64,000 nucleotides of DNA from an uncultured Collinsella sp. (GCA_959019945.1 CAUEQD010000001.1:115615-179614); one strand, 5' to 3'; counted from the stretch's first letter, positions 26,655 to 35,761 are shown. Numbers and translations are program-made. Notes: a model not told the origin generated them from the letters alone.

Positions 26655-26692
26655 CGCAAACGCCCAGCGGCCCACGGGCTGCCCGGCGTTTG

Positions 26693-27070
26693 CTACTTTG
26701 CTATCTTCTGCTCGCAGGCGTGGATGAGGTCGTCGTAGTGGGCAATCTTGTAATTGAGGCGATCGAGACCGGCCTGCATTTCGGCAATGCGCTCGGTGAC
26801 CTGGTCGCGCTGTTCTTCGAGAATGGCTCTGCGCGCCGCCATGGTTTCGTCACCCTGTTCCAAGAGCTGCATATATTCGATGAGCGCTTCGATTGAGACG
26901 CTTGCACCGCGCATACACTTGACGAACTTGATGCGCGCGCAGTCTTGTTCATCGTAGTCGCGAACGCCATTTTCGTTGCGGTGTACACGAGGCAGCAAGC
27001 CAATGCGCTCGTAATAGCGCAGGGTGTCGGCCGAAATGCCGTACTCTTTGGAAACCTCGGCAATCCTCAT
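26693..27070 (-). CDS. MerR-family regulator
   Basis: A 125-residue regulator. The winged helix opens MRIAEVSKEYGISADTLRYY and continues ERIGLLPRVHRNENGVRDY; a C-terminal coiled coil (about 75-120) gives dimerisation. No metal-binding cysteine cluster is evident; C-terminal CEQK is a lone cysteine. The closest group is that of AdhR/NolA-type regulators that sense electrophiles or redox state. Target unknown. Confidence 0.85.
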   Translation of the reverse strand: MRIAEVSKEYGISADTLRYYERIGLLPRVHRNENGVRDYDEQDCARIKFVKCMRGASVSIEALIEYMQLLEQGDETMAARRAILEEQRDQVTERIAEMQAGLDRLNYKIAHYDDLIHACEQKIAK

Positions 27071-27095
27071 GAGGCAACTCCTTCGATGTCTTTTC

Positions 27096-27162
27096 AGTTG
27101 CGGTGATATAGTTCCTAGATTCGGTCATTTGGGCCTTAAATAGGAACTATATCACCGCAACT
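27096..27162. repeat. GTTGCGGTG inverted repeat, copy B
   Basis: Perfect 22-base arms, left starting AGTTGCGGTGATATAGTTCC (27096-27117) and right at 27141-27162. It sits just upstream of the MerR gene. Confidence 0.85.
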
Positions 27163-27208
27163 TAGGGGGAGGGTCGTCGGCTGGGGCTTGCCGGCGGGAC
27201 GGGGCAAA

Positions 27209-28111
27209 CTAGGCTTGCTTGCGGTGCTTCCATTGTTTGCGGCACCAGTGCATGAGTGCTCCTACGACGGGGATGGTGATGAGGATTACCCAGGCGGGAT
27301 GGGGCTGTCCCAGGCAGAGCCACATGTAGAGGAACCAGGCAATGGCAGCTGCCGGATAGATGCTGCCGATGAGCTTAGACAGGCGGCGCCGGTCGATAAA
27401 GTCGCCAATGGCGTAGTAGACGGGAATCAAAAAGACGAGGAAGAGCCCCATGCCCCACGTGCCGTAGGCAATGCCGAGCGCCAGATAGGCGAGGGCGATA
27501 AGCGCGGGGAAGGGAAACTTGTTCCACGCACGACCGAGCTTGGTGTGGAAGTGCTTGCCATGATGGTCGAGCTTGTTGTGTGCCTCCTTCCAGCTTGAAA
27601 ACGTTTCGCCGTCGATAGTGACGGTGCCGTCGGCATTGGTATGCACGCTATGCCCATCATCCTCGAGCGTATCGACGTGCACGCCGCCCGGTCCCACATG
27701 GACTTCTTCGCCCTTGCGATCGTTGGTTACGTGGATGCCATTCCAGCCAACGTGAACTTCTTCGCCCTTATCGGGATCGATAACGTGGATGCCGTGCTCA
27801 AGGGAAATGTCGACGAGTGGCTTGTCACCACAGCGAGCATTGTCAGCGGAGTTCTCAGTCTCTTCGGTCTCATCCGAAGCCTCGGTGCCGCCGTCGCCGT
27901 CTCCAACTGCCTCCCCGTACAACAGCTCATCCAGCGACACGCCATACAGTGCGGCGAGCGCAATGAGGTTATCGGTATCGGGCGAGGATTCGCTGCGTTC
28001 CCATTTGCTGACAGCCTGGCGGCTCACACCCAGTTGGGCGGCAAGCGCCTCCTGAGAAAGCCCGGCAGCTTTGCGTCGATCGACGAGCCGCTGCGCCATT
28101 GCAAGATCCAT
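27209..28111 (-). CDS. XRE regulator fused to repeats and membrane domain
   Basis: A 300-residue protein. Residues 5-60 are an XRE helix-turn-helix (QEALAAQLGVSRQAVSKWE). An acidic linker follows, then imperfect repeats (HGIHVIDPDKGEEVHVGWNG, WNGIHVTNDRKGEEVHVGPG, PGGVHVDTLEDDGHSVHTN; about 105-165), and the C-terminal third has about four membrane spans. This puts a DNA-binding head on a membrane anchor, as in some Gram-positive membrane-tethered regulators. Ligand and targets unknown. Confidence 0.8.
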   Translation of the reverse strand: MDLAMAQRLVDRRKAAGLSQEALAAQLGVSRQAVSKWERSESSPDTDNLIALAALYGVSLDELLYGEAVGDGDGGTEASDETEETENSADNARCGDKPLVDISLEHGIHVIDPDKGEEVHVGWNGIHVTNDRKGEEVHVGPGGVHVDTLEDDGHSVHTNADGTVTIDGETFSSWKEAHNKLDHHGKHFHTKLGRAWNKFPFPALIALAYLALGIAYGTWGMGLFLVFLIPVYYAIGDFIDRRRLSKLIGSIYPAAAIAWFLYMWLCLGQPHPAWVILITIPVVGALMHWCRKQWKHRKQA

Positions 28112-28358
28112 GGCAGTTCCTTTCGTGAGGTGACCGTAATCGAATGGCTCGAGTATGTCGAGAACAACCGGTAGCGACCACCATTTCTAGTTAGAATCTG
28201 CCCCAACCCTACCGCAACTATAGGTGGCAAGCCCGATAACCAGCCATTTCATGACAAATGTCAGTGCATGCAACAGCCAAGAGCCCCCATCATCCCAAAA
28301 TTTCAGACCAGGCACCCGCAGCAAGAAGACGAATGGCCTCGGCGAGCATGTAAACGAA

Positions 28359-28457
28359 GGGCCCTCCGACCCCCGTCCGACGATTTCGATTGGCGACCTT
28401 TGACGAAGTCAAGGGAGGAGCCAAATCGAAATACGCCGGACGGGGGTCGGAGGGCCC
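28359..28457. repeat. Nested palindrome after pfkA
   Basis: Outer arms GGGCCCTCCGACCCCCGTCC and complement (to 28457), inner arms CGATTTCGATTGGC / GCCAAATCGAAAT and a GAC..GTC tip. It has the same nested shape as the CCTCG/TGCGG family but lacks those internal words, so I keep it separate. It lies 24 bases past the pfkA stop; no T run. Nothing else recognised in 28112-28480. Confidence 0.75.
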
Positions 28458-28480
28458 GATGGGATGGATTTACGCCGAGG

Positions 28481-29560
28481 CTATTCGTCGCCGAAGCTGA
28501 TGCCCAACGCCTTGGCCTCGCGCACCAGATCGCTCTGGGGATCGACATACTTGAGCTTGCCGGCGACATCCTCGAGCGGCATGTGACACATCTTGCCGTC
28601 ACGCAGGGCGATCATGTAGCCAAACTCGCCGCGTAGACAGCCCAGCGCCGCCTCGACGCCGCACTGGGTCGCAAAGATGCGGTCCTGGGCGTTGGGCTGG
28701 CCGCCGCGCTGCGTGTGGCCGGGGATGGCGACGCGGGTCTCGCGACCGGTCTTGGCCTCGATCTCCTTGGCGATGTCGTAGACGATCGACGGGCTCGTGC
28801 GCTCGGCGAGTTTCTTCTTGTACTCCTTCTTGGACAGCGCCGCGTCCTCCTTGGAGATAGCGCCCTCGGCGACGGCCACGATGGTAAAGCGGCTGCCGGT
28901 CTCCATGCGATGCTCGATGGTCTTGATGACGTTATCCATGTCGTAGGGGATCTCGGGAATCAAGATGACATCCGCGCCGCCCGCGACGCCGGCGTATAGC
29001 GGGATCCAGCCAACCTTGTGGCCCATGATCTCGATAACGAACACGCGGCCGTGACTCGAAGCGGTGGTGTGAATGTCGTCGATGCACTTGGTGGCGACGT
29101 CGATGGCGCTCGTAAAGCCAAACGTCAGCTCGGTGCCCCAGGTGTCGTTATCGATGGTCTTAGGCAGGGCGATAACGTTGAGGCCCTCTTCGCGCAGACG
29201 GTTGGCGGTCTTGGTGGAGCCGTTGCCGCCCAGCATAAACAGGCAGTCGAGCTGCAGCTTATGATAGGTGTGGACCATTGCCGGCACCTTCTCGACGCCG
29301 TCGGCCTCGGGAATATCCAGGCGCTTGAACGGCGTACGGCTCGTGCCCAGGATGGTGCCGCCACGGGTAAGGATGCCGCTAAAATCGGCGGGCGTCATGA
29401 CGCGGAACCGGCTGTAGATAAGGCCCTGGTAGCCGTCCTCAAAACCATAGATCTCAATAGGCTCTTCGCTATTGGTCATAAGCGTTTTGACAATGCCGCG
29501 CATGGTGGCGTTGAGCGCCTGGCAGTCGCCGCCACTGGTAAGAAGACCGATCCTAAGCAT
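28481..29560 (-). CDS. pfkA: 6-phosphofructokinase
   Basis: A 359-residue PfkA-family enzyme of glycolysis. Nucleotide loop RIGLLTSGGDCQALNA, fructose-6-phosphate segment PKTIDND, IEIMGHKVGW and GHTQRGGQP are present. Two specificity positions are mixed: GGNGS (N113-G114) where ATP enzymes have GGDGS, and lysine K132 in PKTIDND where E. coli has glycine. Glycine at the first site with lysine at the second is, to my knowledge, found in ATP-dependent actinobacterial enzymes, but the asparagine is unusual. Phosphoryl donor therefore needs testing. Confidence 0.88.
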   Translation of the reverse strand: MLRIGLLTSGGDCQALNATMRGIVKTLMTNSEEPIEIYGFEDGYQGLIYSRFRVMTPADFSGILTRGGTILGTSRTPFKRLDIPEADGVEKVPAMVHTYHKLQLDCLFMLGGNGSTKTANRLREEGLNVIALPKTIDNDTWGTELTFGFTSAIDVATKCIDDIHTTASSHGRVFVIEIMGHKVGWIPLYAGVAGGADVILIPEIPYDMDNVIKTIEHRMETGSRFTIVAVAEGAISKEDAALSKKEYKKKLAERTSPSIVYDIAKEIEAKTGRETRVAIPGHTQRGGQPNAQDRIFATQCGVEAALGCLRGEFGYMIALRDGKMCHMPLEDVAGKLKYVDPQSDLVREAKALGISFGDE

Positions 29561-29700
29561 GATGAATCCTTCCGGGCAAGTTATAACATGCGCATAAGTT
29601 TACCCCCGCACACTGTTGATACGGGGGTAAAACGTGTTAGCTCAAGCGTATAGAAATGTAAACAACGTCAGGCGAGCGTAAGGTCGACGAGCCTGGGTCC

Positions 29701-30786
29701 TTACAGTGCGAAGGCGTCGACGTCGCCCCAGTGGCGGCGCAGCGTAATGGCGGCGGCGGGTTCGGTATTGTCAAAGACGACCGACCATTGCGTATTGCTG
29801 GTGATGTCTTCCGGATTGGGTTCTTGCGCTGCGGCACGCAGGGCTTTCCAGACAATCGTTTCGTCCTGGGCACCGACATGGGCGTCAAGGACATCGGCGA
29901 TTGCGACGGCGCGCTCTTTACCATGGCCCAGCTCGCCATTCTTTTGGTTGGGCAGCACTTCGTCGCCATAGCAGGCGTAGAAGTTCGTAACCTGGCGTAC
30001 AGGAGTCGCTTTGAAAGCACGGTCCGGATCGCGCGGATCCCACTCTACTACGCGCGCGTCACCGGCGGCGTCGTTGATAAAGAAGTGGTAATCGCGTCCT
30101 GCCATGGCGTGCATGTCGTAGGCGGAAAGCAGGTCGACAGCTTCTTGCGTGGTGGCGGCACGGTCGAGCACCAGGCGGATGGCGAGCGAGGTATTGATGA
30201 CGGGGCGCTGCGTGTCCTGGTCACAGGGCTTGGAGTCCAGAGTGAGTACGGCAATGGACACGCCGCATTCGTTAACACCGTCGAGCTGGGCAAACGGGCC
30301 CATGAGTGCGGCGGCGCGTCCGCCGACGGAGTCAAGCGGAGTGTTATCGCCCAGGTTGTTAAGGGCGGCAAACCCGATGGAGGCATAGCCGTCGCGTGGG
30401 TGATTGCGCACCAGCAGCGCCGAGGTGTCGTCCTTAAAGTCGTAATTGCGACCGGTGCGCACGCGGCCTTCGGCATCTACGGCGACAAAAGCGCTGCAGG
30501 CAAACTGGGGCGCCTGGACATGTACCGGCACACCGGGCAGCACCTGCGCCACCACGGCATCGATGTAGGCCTGGTCGTCGCGCACGCCAGCGGCGATGAT
30601 GCGATCAAGATCGTAGTCGTAGGCGATGTCGATTGCGTACAGGTCATAGCTATCCGCGTAGCCGGTCAAGCGTTTGAGCGACGCGGCGGACTTGATTTGC
30701 TTGCGGTAAACGATACCGGTGGCAGCGGCAAGGCCGACGGCGACTCCCGCGACACCGCAGGCGATGGCAATGTTACGTGGCTTCAT
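29701..30786 (-). CDS. Ntn hydrolase, linear amide (choloylglycine-like) family
   Basis: A 361-residue protein with an N-terminal membrane anchor (about 5-25). The presumed nucleophile is C97 in QFACSAFVA, followed by GRNYDF, the pair typical of the AAT/choloylglycine hydrolase superfamily. Unlike soluble bile salt hydrolases the cysteine is internal, after the anchor; autocleavage before C97 would expose it. Substrate could be an acyl-amide such as a peptide or N-acyl amino acid. Bile salt hydrolysis is possible but unsupported. Confidence 0.75.
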   Translation of the reverse strand: MKPRNIAIACGVAGVAVGLAAATGIVYRKQIKSAASLKRLTGYADSYDLYAIDIAYDYDLDRIIAAGVRDDQAYIDAVVAQVLPGVPVHVQAPQFACSAFVAVDAEGRVRTGRNYDFKDDTSALLVRNHPRDGYASIGFAALNNLGDNTPLDSVGGRAAALMGPFAQLDGVNECGVSIAVLTLDSKPCDQDTQRPVINTSLAIRLVLDRAATTQEAVDLLSAYDMHAMAGRDYHFFINDAAGDARVVEWDPRDPDRAFKATPVRQVTNFYACYGDEVLPNQKNGELGHGKERAVAIADVLDAHVGAQDETIVWKALRAAAQEPNPEDITSNTQWSVVFDNTEPAAAITLRRHWGDVDAFAL

Positions 30787-30947
30787 GACGGCTCCTCTCG
30801 TCCTGTTAGCGTAATTGTCGCAAAAGGAGCGCGGGCATGATGGCTCAACTTGGTGAGCGGCGCGGGATTAAACATGGAATGAAGAGTGCGGCGCTGGCGT
30901 GGCGGGGTATGCTGGAGGGGACCATCAACCCAGCGAAAGGGGAGAGC

Positions 30948-32333
30948 ATGACGGATCAGGAAACGCCCGAGCGCGCGCATGTGACGGCCGACGATATCGA
31001 GGCCGCCAACGACCTCATCGACTTTATCGAGGCATGTCCCAGCATGTTCCATACGGCGGCGACCATTATGGCCGAGCTCGACGAGGCGGGCTTTACCTAC
31101 CTGCCCGAGAACGCGGCGTGGGACATCGAGCCGGGCGGGCGTTATTACACGCAGCGCAATACCTCGAGCGTTATTGCCTTTAAGGTGGGCGAGGACCTGA
31201 CCGCGACGTGGGGCGAGGACGGCGTTGCCGGTGACTATCATTTTCAGCTCACGGCGTCGCACAGCGATTCGCCGACGTTTAGGGTCAAGGCCGTGCCCGA
31301 GCTCGACGGCGCAGGCGAGACGCTGCGCCTGAACACCGAGGCCTACGGCGGCATGATCGACTACACCTGGTTCGACCGCCCGCTGGCGCTCGCGGGCCGC
31401 GTGTTGGTACGCGAAGGCGACCGTATTGAGAGCCGCCTGCTTGCCACCGAGCGCGAAGTCGCGATTATCCCGAGCCTTGCCATCCATATGAACCGCGGCG
31501 TTAACGAGGGCTTTGCGCCCAACCGCGCCGTCGACCTGTGCCCGCTCATCAGCGCCGGTGAGCTTAAGCAGGGCGATTTTGATGCCCTGGTTGCCGACGA
31601 ACTGGACGTTGAGCCCGAGCAGATCCTGAGCCGCGATCTGTTCCTGGTCAACCGCCAGGATGCGCGCATTTGGGGCTGGGCTGACGAGTTCATCTCGACG
31701 CCCAAGCTCGACGACCTGGCCTGCGCCTACACCTCACTGCAGGCATTTTTGGGTGCCGAGAACGCGCGCGACGTCTCGGTCTTCTGCTGCTTTGATAACG
31801 AGGAGGTTGGTTCCGAGACCAAGCAGGGCGCCATGTCGACGTTCTTGGCCGACGCACTGCGCCGCATCAACGGATCGCTGGGCTTTGACGACGAGTCGTA
31901 CCATCGTGCACTTGCTGCCTCGATGCTTGTGAGCTGCGACAATGCGCATGCCGTGCACCCCAACCACGCCGAGAAGTGCGACGCCCGCAATCAGGTTGTG
32001 CTCAACGGCGGTATCGTTATCAAGGAAGCCGCCAACCAGCATTACTGCACCGATGCCTTTAGCCGCGCAGTGTTCCAGGCTATTTGCGATGACGCCGACG
32101 TGCCCACGCAGGCCTTCGCCAACAAGAGCGATATGGCGGGTGGCTCCACGCTCGGCAACCTGTCGAACATGCAGGCGAGCATGCATGCCGTGGACGTGGG
32201 CCTGCCGCAGCTGGCCATGCACTCAAGCTACGAGACCGGCGGCGTACGCGACGTGATGTACGCCATCCGCGCTCTCACCGCGTTCTACGAGCGCAACCTA
32301 ACCATCAACGGCGCCGAAAGCGTGGAGCTCTAA
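30948..32333 (+). CDS. M18-family aminopeptidase
   Basis: A 461-residue zinc aminopeptidase. Metal-binding signatures are visible: SHSDSPTF (His of TASHSDSP), DD of KLDDLACAY, and CCFDNEEVGSETKQGA with the Glu pair; the end has QLAMHSSYETGG. Length and motifs match PepD-like cytosolic M18 enzymes that release N-terminal residues from peptides. The ATG at 30948 follows AAAGGGGAG; a 37-residue upstream extension is rejected. Confidence 0.93.
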   Translation: MTDQETPERAHVTADDIEAANDLIDFIEACPSMFHTAATIMAELDEAGFTYLPENAAWDIEPGGRYYTQRNTSSVIAFKVGEDLTATWGEDGVAGDYHFQLTASHSDSPTFRVKAVPELDGAGETLRLNTEAYGGMIDYTWFDRPLALAGRVLVREGDRIESRLLATEREVAIIPSLAIHMNRGVNEGFAPNRAVDLCPLISAGELKQGDFDALVADELDVEPEQILSRDLFLVNRQDARIWGWADEFISTPKLDDLACAYTSLQAFLGAENARDVSVFCCFDNEEVGSETKQGAMSTFLADALRRINGSLGFDDESYHRALAASMLVSCDNAHAVHPNHAEKCDARNQVVLNGGIVIKEAANQHYCTDAFSRAVFQAICDDADVPTQAFANKSDMAGGSTLGNLSNMQASMHAVDVGLPQLAMHSSYETGGVRDVMYAIRALTAFYERNLTINGAESVEL

Positions 32334-32516
32334 ATGCAAGCCGAAGACGAGAAGACCGAGGGCAGGTCTCAACTAATCGATCAGGGGTCGAAGCTGTTCG
32401 CCACCGCTTGCCATGAATCGGGAATCGACGTGTCCAACGCGTGGCCAGCGAGCGATGAAGAACTCAAGCGTAGCGCCTATTCGGACCATTATGGTAAGGA
32501 GATGGACTGGCTCTAA
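32334..32516 (+). CDS. Small hypothetical protein
   Basis: A 60-residue acidic frame that starts with ATG directly after the TAA of the aminopeptidase gene; GGAG lies about eight bases upstream inside that gene. No motif recognised (SGIDVSNAWPASDEELKRSA). It may be a genuine coupled small gene or chance reading; no membrane or Cys features. Confidence 0.4.
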   Translation: MQAEDEKTEGRSQLIDQGSKLFATACHESGIDVSNAWPASDEELKRSAYSDHYGKEMDWL

Positions 32517-32674
32517 TAGGCGAAACGTCGAAAACGCCAGATGAATGCCTGATATCACTTTGACAAAAGTATCGCAGGCAAAACCAACGTAATGGTGCAA
32601 ACTAACCTGACCCCATTGCACCAAACAGCTGGATTGAGCTGTTAAGACACCGCGGGTTGAGCAAACGTCAGCGA

Positions 32675-32774
32675 GCGACGTCCAGAGCGAACAAGTTGGC
32701 ATGAAAAGGGCGAGGCATTGACCTTCTGGTCATGCCTCGCCTTTTGAATGACAAATTGTTGTTCTGGACGTCGC
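32675..32774. repeat. Nested palindrome before the dehydrogenase terminator
   Basis: GCGACGTCCAGA..GAACAA / TTGTTGTTCTGGACGTCGC outer arms and a strong inner stem AAAAGGGCGAGGCAttGACC / GGTCATGCCTCGCCTTTT. It forms one roughly 100-base hairpin. A further hairpin TCCGCCGTTC/GAACGGCGGA follows at 32789-32812. The remainder of 32517-32868 shows nothing recognised. Confidence 0.75.
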
Positions 32775-32838
32775 GCAGCGTCGACCGGTCCGCCGTTCGT
32801 TAGAACGGCGGAACCCATGGGGCTCGCAGCGTCAAGGG

Positions 32839-32866
32839 GTTCCGGCGTTTGGCAAAACGCCGGAAC
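32839..32866 (-). terminator. Hairpin after the dehydrogenase gene
   Basis: GTTCCGGCGTTT / AAACGCCGGAAC, 12-base perfect arms, two bases past the stop codon. No clear T run, so it may be a processing or Rho-assisted site. Confidence 0.55.
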
Positions 32867-32868
32867 AA

Positions 32869-33804
32869 TCAGTGTTCGATCCAACAGCGCAGGGTCTCGC
32901 CGGCTTGCAGGTGACGCAGATTCTCTGCGGCAATGTCGACCACATTGTTGAGCGTGGCTGCCAGGTGGAACCAGCCGGAGACGTGCGGCGTGATGAGCAT
33001 GTTGGGCGCATCCCACAGGGGGCTTGTCTCAGGCAGCGGCTCGGGGTCGGTGACGTCGACCGCGGCGCCGGCGAGATGTCCCGACTCCAGGGCGGCAACC
33101 AAGTCGTCGGCGACCACAAGGTCGCCGCGGCCGCCGTTGGCAAAGAAGGCGCCCGGTTTCATCGCGGCGAAGAACTCGGCGTTCGCCAGGCCGCGGGTCT
33201 CGGGCGTGCTGGGCATAAAGGATGCGACGATGTCAGCCTCGGCCAGGCGCTCGGACAGGGCGTCCATGCCGTCCGTGTCCTCAAACACAATGGGGTAGAC
33301 GAGTGGATGGCGCTTGATGCCGCGGACGTGCGCGCCCATGTTGCGGCAGAGCGTGGCGAAGTGGCCGCCGATATCGCCCGCGCCCAGCACCAGCACATTG
33401 GCGTTTTTGAGCGAGGTGACCGGCCCCAAATCCTCCCAGCGATGCTCGCGCTGCAAGTTGTGATAGCCGGGCAGGCGCTTCATCATGGAAAGGACCATGG
33501 CAAACATGTGCTCGCTTACGGCCTGGCCGTAGGCGCCCACCGAGCAAGACAATTTGGCGTCGGCCGGCACGGTGCCGGCGGCCAAGTAATCGTCATAGCC
33601 AGCGGTCTGCAATTGCAACAGCTGGAGATGTTCGCATGCCGTGAGCATGTCAGGGTCGATGTTGCCCAAGATCACGTCAGCATCGGCGACCTGCTCGCGC
33701 GTGGCGGCGTCGGCGCTCGTGTAGATAAAGTCCTCGCCCGGAGCGCTCGACTCAAGAATTGCACGATGACGGTCGTTGACGGGCAGCAAAACCAGGATGT
33801 TCAC
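32869..33804 (-). CDS. NAD-dependent D-2-hydroxyacid dehydrogenase
   Basis: A 311-residue oxidoreductase that interconverts a 2-keto acid and D-2-hydroxy acid. The NAD fold has VLVLGAGDIGGHFA, the catalytic arginine in NGGRGDLV, the acidic residue in DVTDPEPLPE and histidine in TPHVSGW. It is on the short side, as in the PhnB/YcdW-like branch. Substrate unknown; lactate, glyoxylate and hydroxyisocaproate are candidates given the fermentative host. Confidence 0.9.
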   Translation of the reverse strand: MNILVLLPVNDRHRAILESSAPGEDFIYTSADAATREQVADADVILGNIDPDMLTACEHLQLLQLQTAGYDDYLAAGTVPADAKLSCSVGAYGQAVSEHMFAMVLSMMKRLPGYHNLQREHRWEDLGPVTSLKNANVLVLGAGDIGGHFATLCRNMGAHVRGIKRHPLVYPIVFEDTDGMDALSERLAEADIVASFMPSTPETRGLANAEFFAAMKPGAFFANGGRGDLVVADDLVAALESGHLAGAAVDVTDPEPLPETSPLWDAPNMLITPHVSGWFHLAATLNNVVDIAAENLRHLQAGETLRCWIEH

Positions 33805-33824
33805 AAGCAGTCCTCTCCGCTCGA

Positions 33825-33866
33825 CCTACCAAAAGGGGCAGGTTTATTTTGGCAGGTTTTATCAGG
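33825..33866. repeat. CCTACCAAAA/GGGACAGG element, copy 4
   Basis: CCTACCAAAAGGGGCAGG to TTTTGGCAGGTTTTATCAGG. A GCCGGGCTT..GCGATGG / CCATCGC..AAGCCCGGC hairpin follows (about 33882-33926), ahead of the map stop codon. Confidence 0.75.
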
Positions 33867-33936
33867 CAAAACGCTATAAAAACGCCGGGCTTTGCGATGG
33901 TTAACATATCCATCGCGAAGCCCGGCGCATCCACGG

Positions 33937-34824
33937 CTACCAGCTCAGCAGCTCGTAACCGTCCTCGGTCACCACGAGCTGCACCTCGCACTGAGCCGAA
34001 TCGCTACCGTCCTTGGTGCGCACGCACCAACCATCACCCTTGCTAATCTTGATGTCGGGCGCTCCGGCATTGACCATGGGCTCGATGGTAAAGACCATGC
34101 CCGGGGCCATGATGGTGTCCACATCGGGTGCTTCGGTGGTAAAGCCCACAAACGGGTCCTCGTGGAACTCCTTACCGATGCCGTGTCCGCCGTACTCGCG
34201 CACCACGCTAAAGCCGGCGTCCTCGACCGTCTTTTGCACGGCTTCGGCCATCACGGACAACGGCAGCCATGGCTTGACGGCTGCCAGGCCCGCCTCCACG
34301 CTGGCGCGGGTGACGTCGACCAGGCGCTGGCGCTCGGCCGAGACCTCGCCGATACAGAACATGCGGCTCGAATCACTAAAGTAACCGTCCAGGATCGTGG
34401 AGCAGTCCACGTTGATGATGTCGCCCTCGTGCAGCACGTCCGTATCGCAGGGGATACCGTGGCAGACCACATCATTGATCGAGGTACACACGCTTTTGGG
34501 GTAGCCCTCGTAGTTGAGGTCGGCCGGCGTGCCACCGTGCTCGACGGTGAAGTCGTAGATCATCTGGTCGATCTGGTTGGTGGTCATGCCTGCGGCGATA
34601 TGCTCGCCTACGTAATCGAGCACACCCACGTTGATGGCGGCCGAGCGCTTGATGCCCTCGATATCGGCGGGCGTCTTGTAGAGCGTGCGGGGCAGAACCT
34701 CCCAGCCCTCTTCCCACAAGCGCTCGAGGCGCTCATCAAAGGCGCTATGGCATTTCTTATATTTTTTGCCGCTGCCGCACCAGCAGGCGTCGTTGCGGCC
34801 GGGCACGGGTCCGTTGTCAAACAT
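33937..34824 (-). CDS. map: Methionine aminopeptidase with SEC-C zinc motif
   Basis: A 295-residue enzyme that removes the N-terminal methionine of nascent proteins. The N terminus carries a SEC-C motif (GRNDACWCGSGKKYKKCH) that binds zinc and probably ribosomal or translocation partners. The catalytic part (about 45-295) has the metal ligands in NVDCSTILDGYFSDSS, GHGIGKEFHEDP and MVFTIEPM. Start ATG 34824 follows GGAAG. This is the usual form in Clostridia and Coriobacteriia. Confidence 0.95.
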   Translation of the reverse strand: MFDNGPVPGRNDACWCGSGKKYKKCHSAFDERLERLWEEGWEVLPRTLYKTPADIEGIKRSAAINVGVLDYVGEHIAAGMTTNQIDQMIYDFTVEHGGTPADLNYEGYPKSVCTSINDVVCHGIPCDTDVLHEGDIINVDCSTILDGYFSDSSRMFCIGEVSAERQRLVDVTRASVEAGLAAVKPWLPLSVMAEAVQKTVEDAGFSVVREYGGHGIGKEFHEDPFVGFTTEAPDVDTIMAPGMVFTIEPMVNAGAPDIKISKGDGWCVRTKDGSDSAQCEVQLVVTEDGYELLSW

Positions 34825-34876
34825 GGCTAACTTCCTTTCATTCGCAGCTAGTATAGCCCACCCACGCGTCCATAAA

Positions 34877-34943
34877 AGTTGCGGTGATATAGTTCCGATT
34901 TAAGCGGTCTAACAGCACAAATAGGAACTATATCACCGCAACT
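34877..34943. repeat. GTTGCGGTG inverted repeat, copy C
   Basis: Perfect 20-base arms AGTTGCGGTGATATAGTTCC (34877-34896) and complement (34924-34943), with a 27-base loop. Located between map and the radical SAM gene. Confidence 0.85.
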
Positions 34944-34984
34944 GATGGGGCGGGATAGCGGGCACTAGCTGCTGCGTGGTTTTG

Positions 34985-35761
34985 CTAGTAGCTCACCTGG
35001 CAGGGAATGCCGAGGGCTTGGACGCGCGCGGCAATGGCGTCGAGCACCTCGGGCGCTGCTTTGGCAAGGCCGGCGACCGGTGTCTCGCGCGCCACCGTGT
35101 AGATGGTCGCCTCCTGCGGGCGAATGCGCTCGAGCGCCGCGAGCCAAGGGCCGACGTACTCCTCGCCGGTGTTGTCGATGAGCTTGCCCTGATACTCGCC
35201 GGTCAAAAAGATCGTCTGGATAATGACATGACCGTCAAAGCTTGCGGACGTCTCAATCTGGTGCTCCACATCGTAGGGGCCAACGGGCTGGTCGAGCAGC
35301 TGGATAAATGCCGGGTCGACCGTATCGAGCTTAAGAATGTTGTCGTCGACCATCATGAGCGCATCGTGTACCTGGGGACGGTCGGCGCGCGTGCCGTTGG
35401 AGAGCACGGCGATCTTGGAGTTTGGGGCAAGCTCGTCGCGCAGCGCGACGGCGCCGGCGATGGCCTGCGGAAACTCCGGTGCGGCGGTGGGCTCGCCGTT
35501 GCCTGCGAAGGTGATCACATCGGGGAGCTCGCCCTCGGCTGCCATCTCGCGCAGCTTTGCCTCGAGCGCGTCGAGTACCACGGCAGCTGTGTTATACGGC
35601 TCGTGGCAGGGGCGCTCGGCGTTGAGGCCGTTTTCGCAGTACATGCAGTCGAACGTGCAGATTTTGCCGCTGGCCGGCATCATGTTGACGCCGAGCGAGA
35701 GACCAAGGCGACGGCTGCGAACGGGTCCAAAGATGGGGCTGGCATTCAAAAATGTAGACAT
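34985..35761 (-). CDS. Radical SAM protein, COG0731-like
   Basis: A 258-residue protein with the motif CTFDCMYC in SGKICTFDCMYCENG, preceded by PIFGPVRSRRLGLSLGVN, typical of short radical SAM proteins related to the wyosine-synthesis and glycyl-radical groups. AGNGEPTAAPEFP is the SAM-contact segment. The ATG at 35761 lies nine bases from GAGGAG; ATG 35767 is nearly as good. No substrate is evident from neighbours. Confidence 0.85.
   Translation of the reverse strand: MSTFLNASPIFGPVRSRRLGLSLGVNMMPASGKICTFDCMYCENGLNAERPCHEPYNTAAVVLDALEAKLREMAAEGELPDVITFAGNGEPTAAPEFPQAIAGAVALRDELAPNSKIAVLSNGTRADRPQVHDALMMVDDNILKLDTVDPAFIQLLDQPVGPYDVEHQIETSASFDGHVIIQTIFLTGEYQGKLIDNTGEEYVGPWLAALERIRPQEATIYTVARETPVAGLAKAAPEVLDAIAARVQALGIPCQVSY

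Noticed and set aside
29701..30786. Bile salt hydrolase call
   Set aside because: The superfamily cysteine is present, but the membrane anchor and internal position differ from known bile salt hydrolases; kept as a general amide hydrolase.
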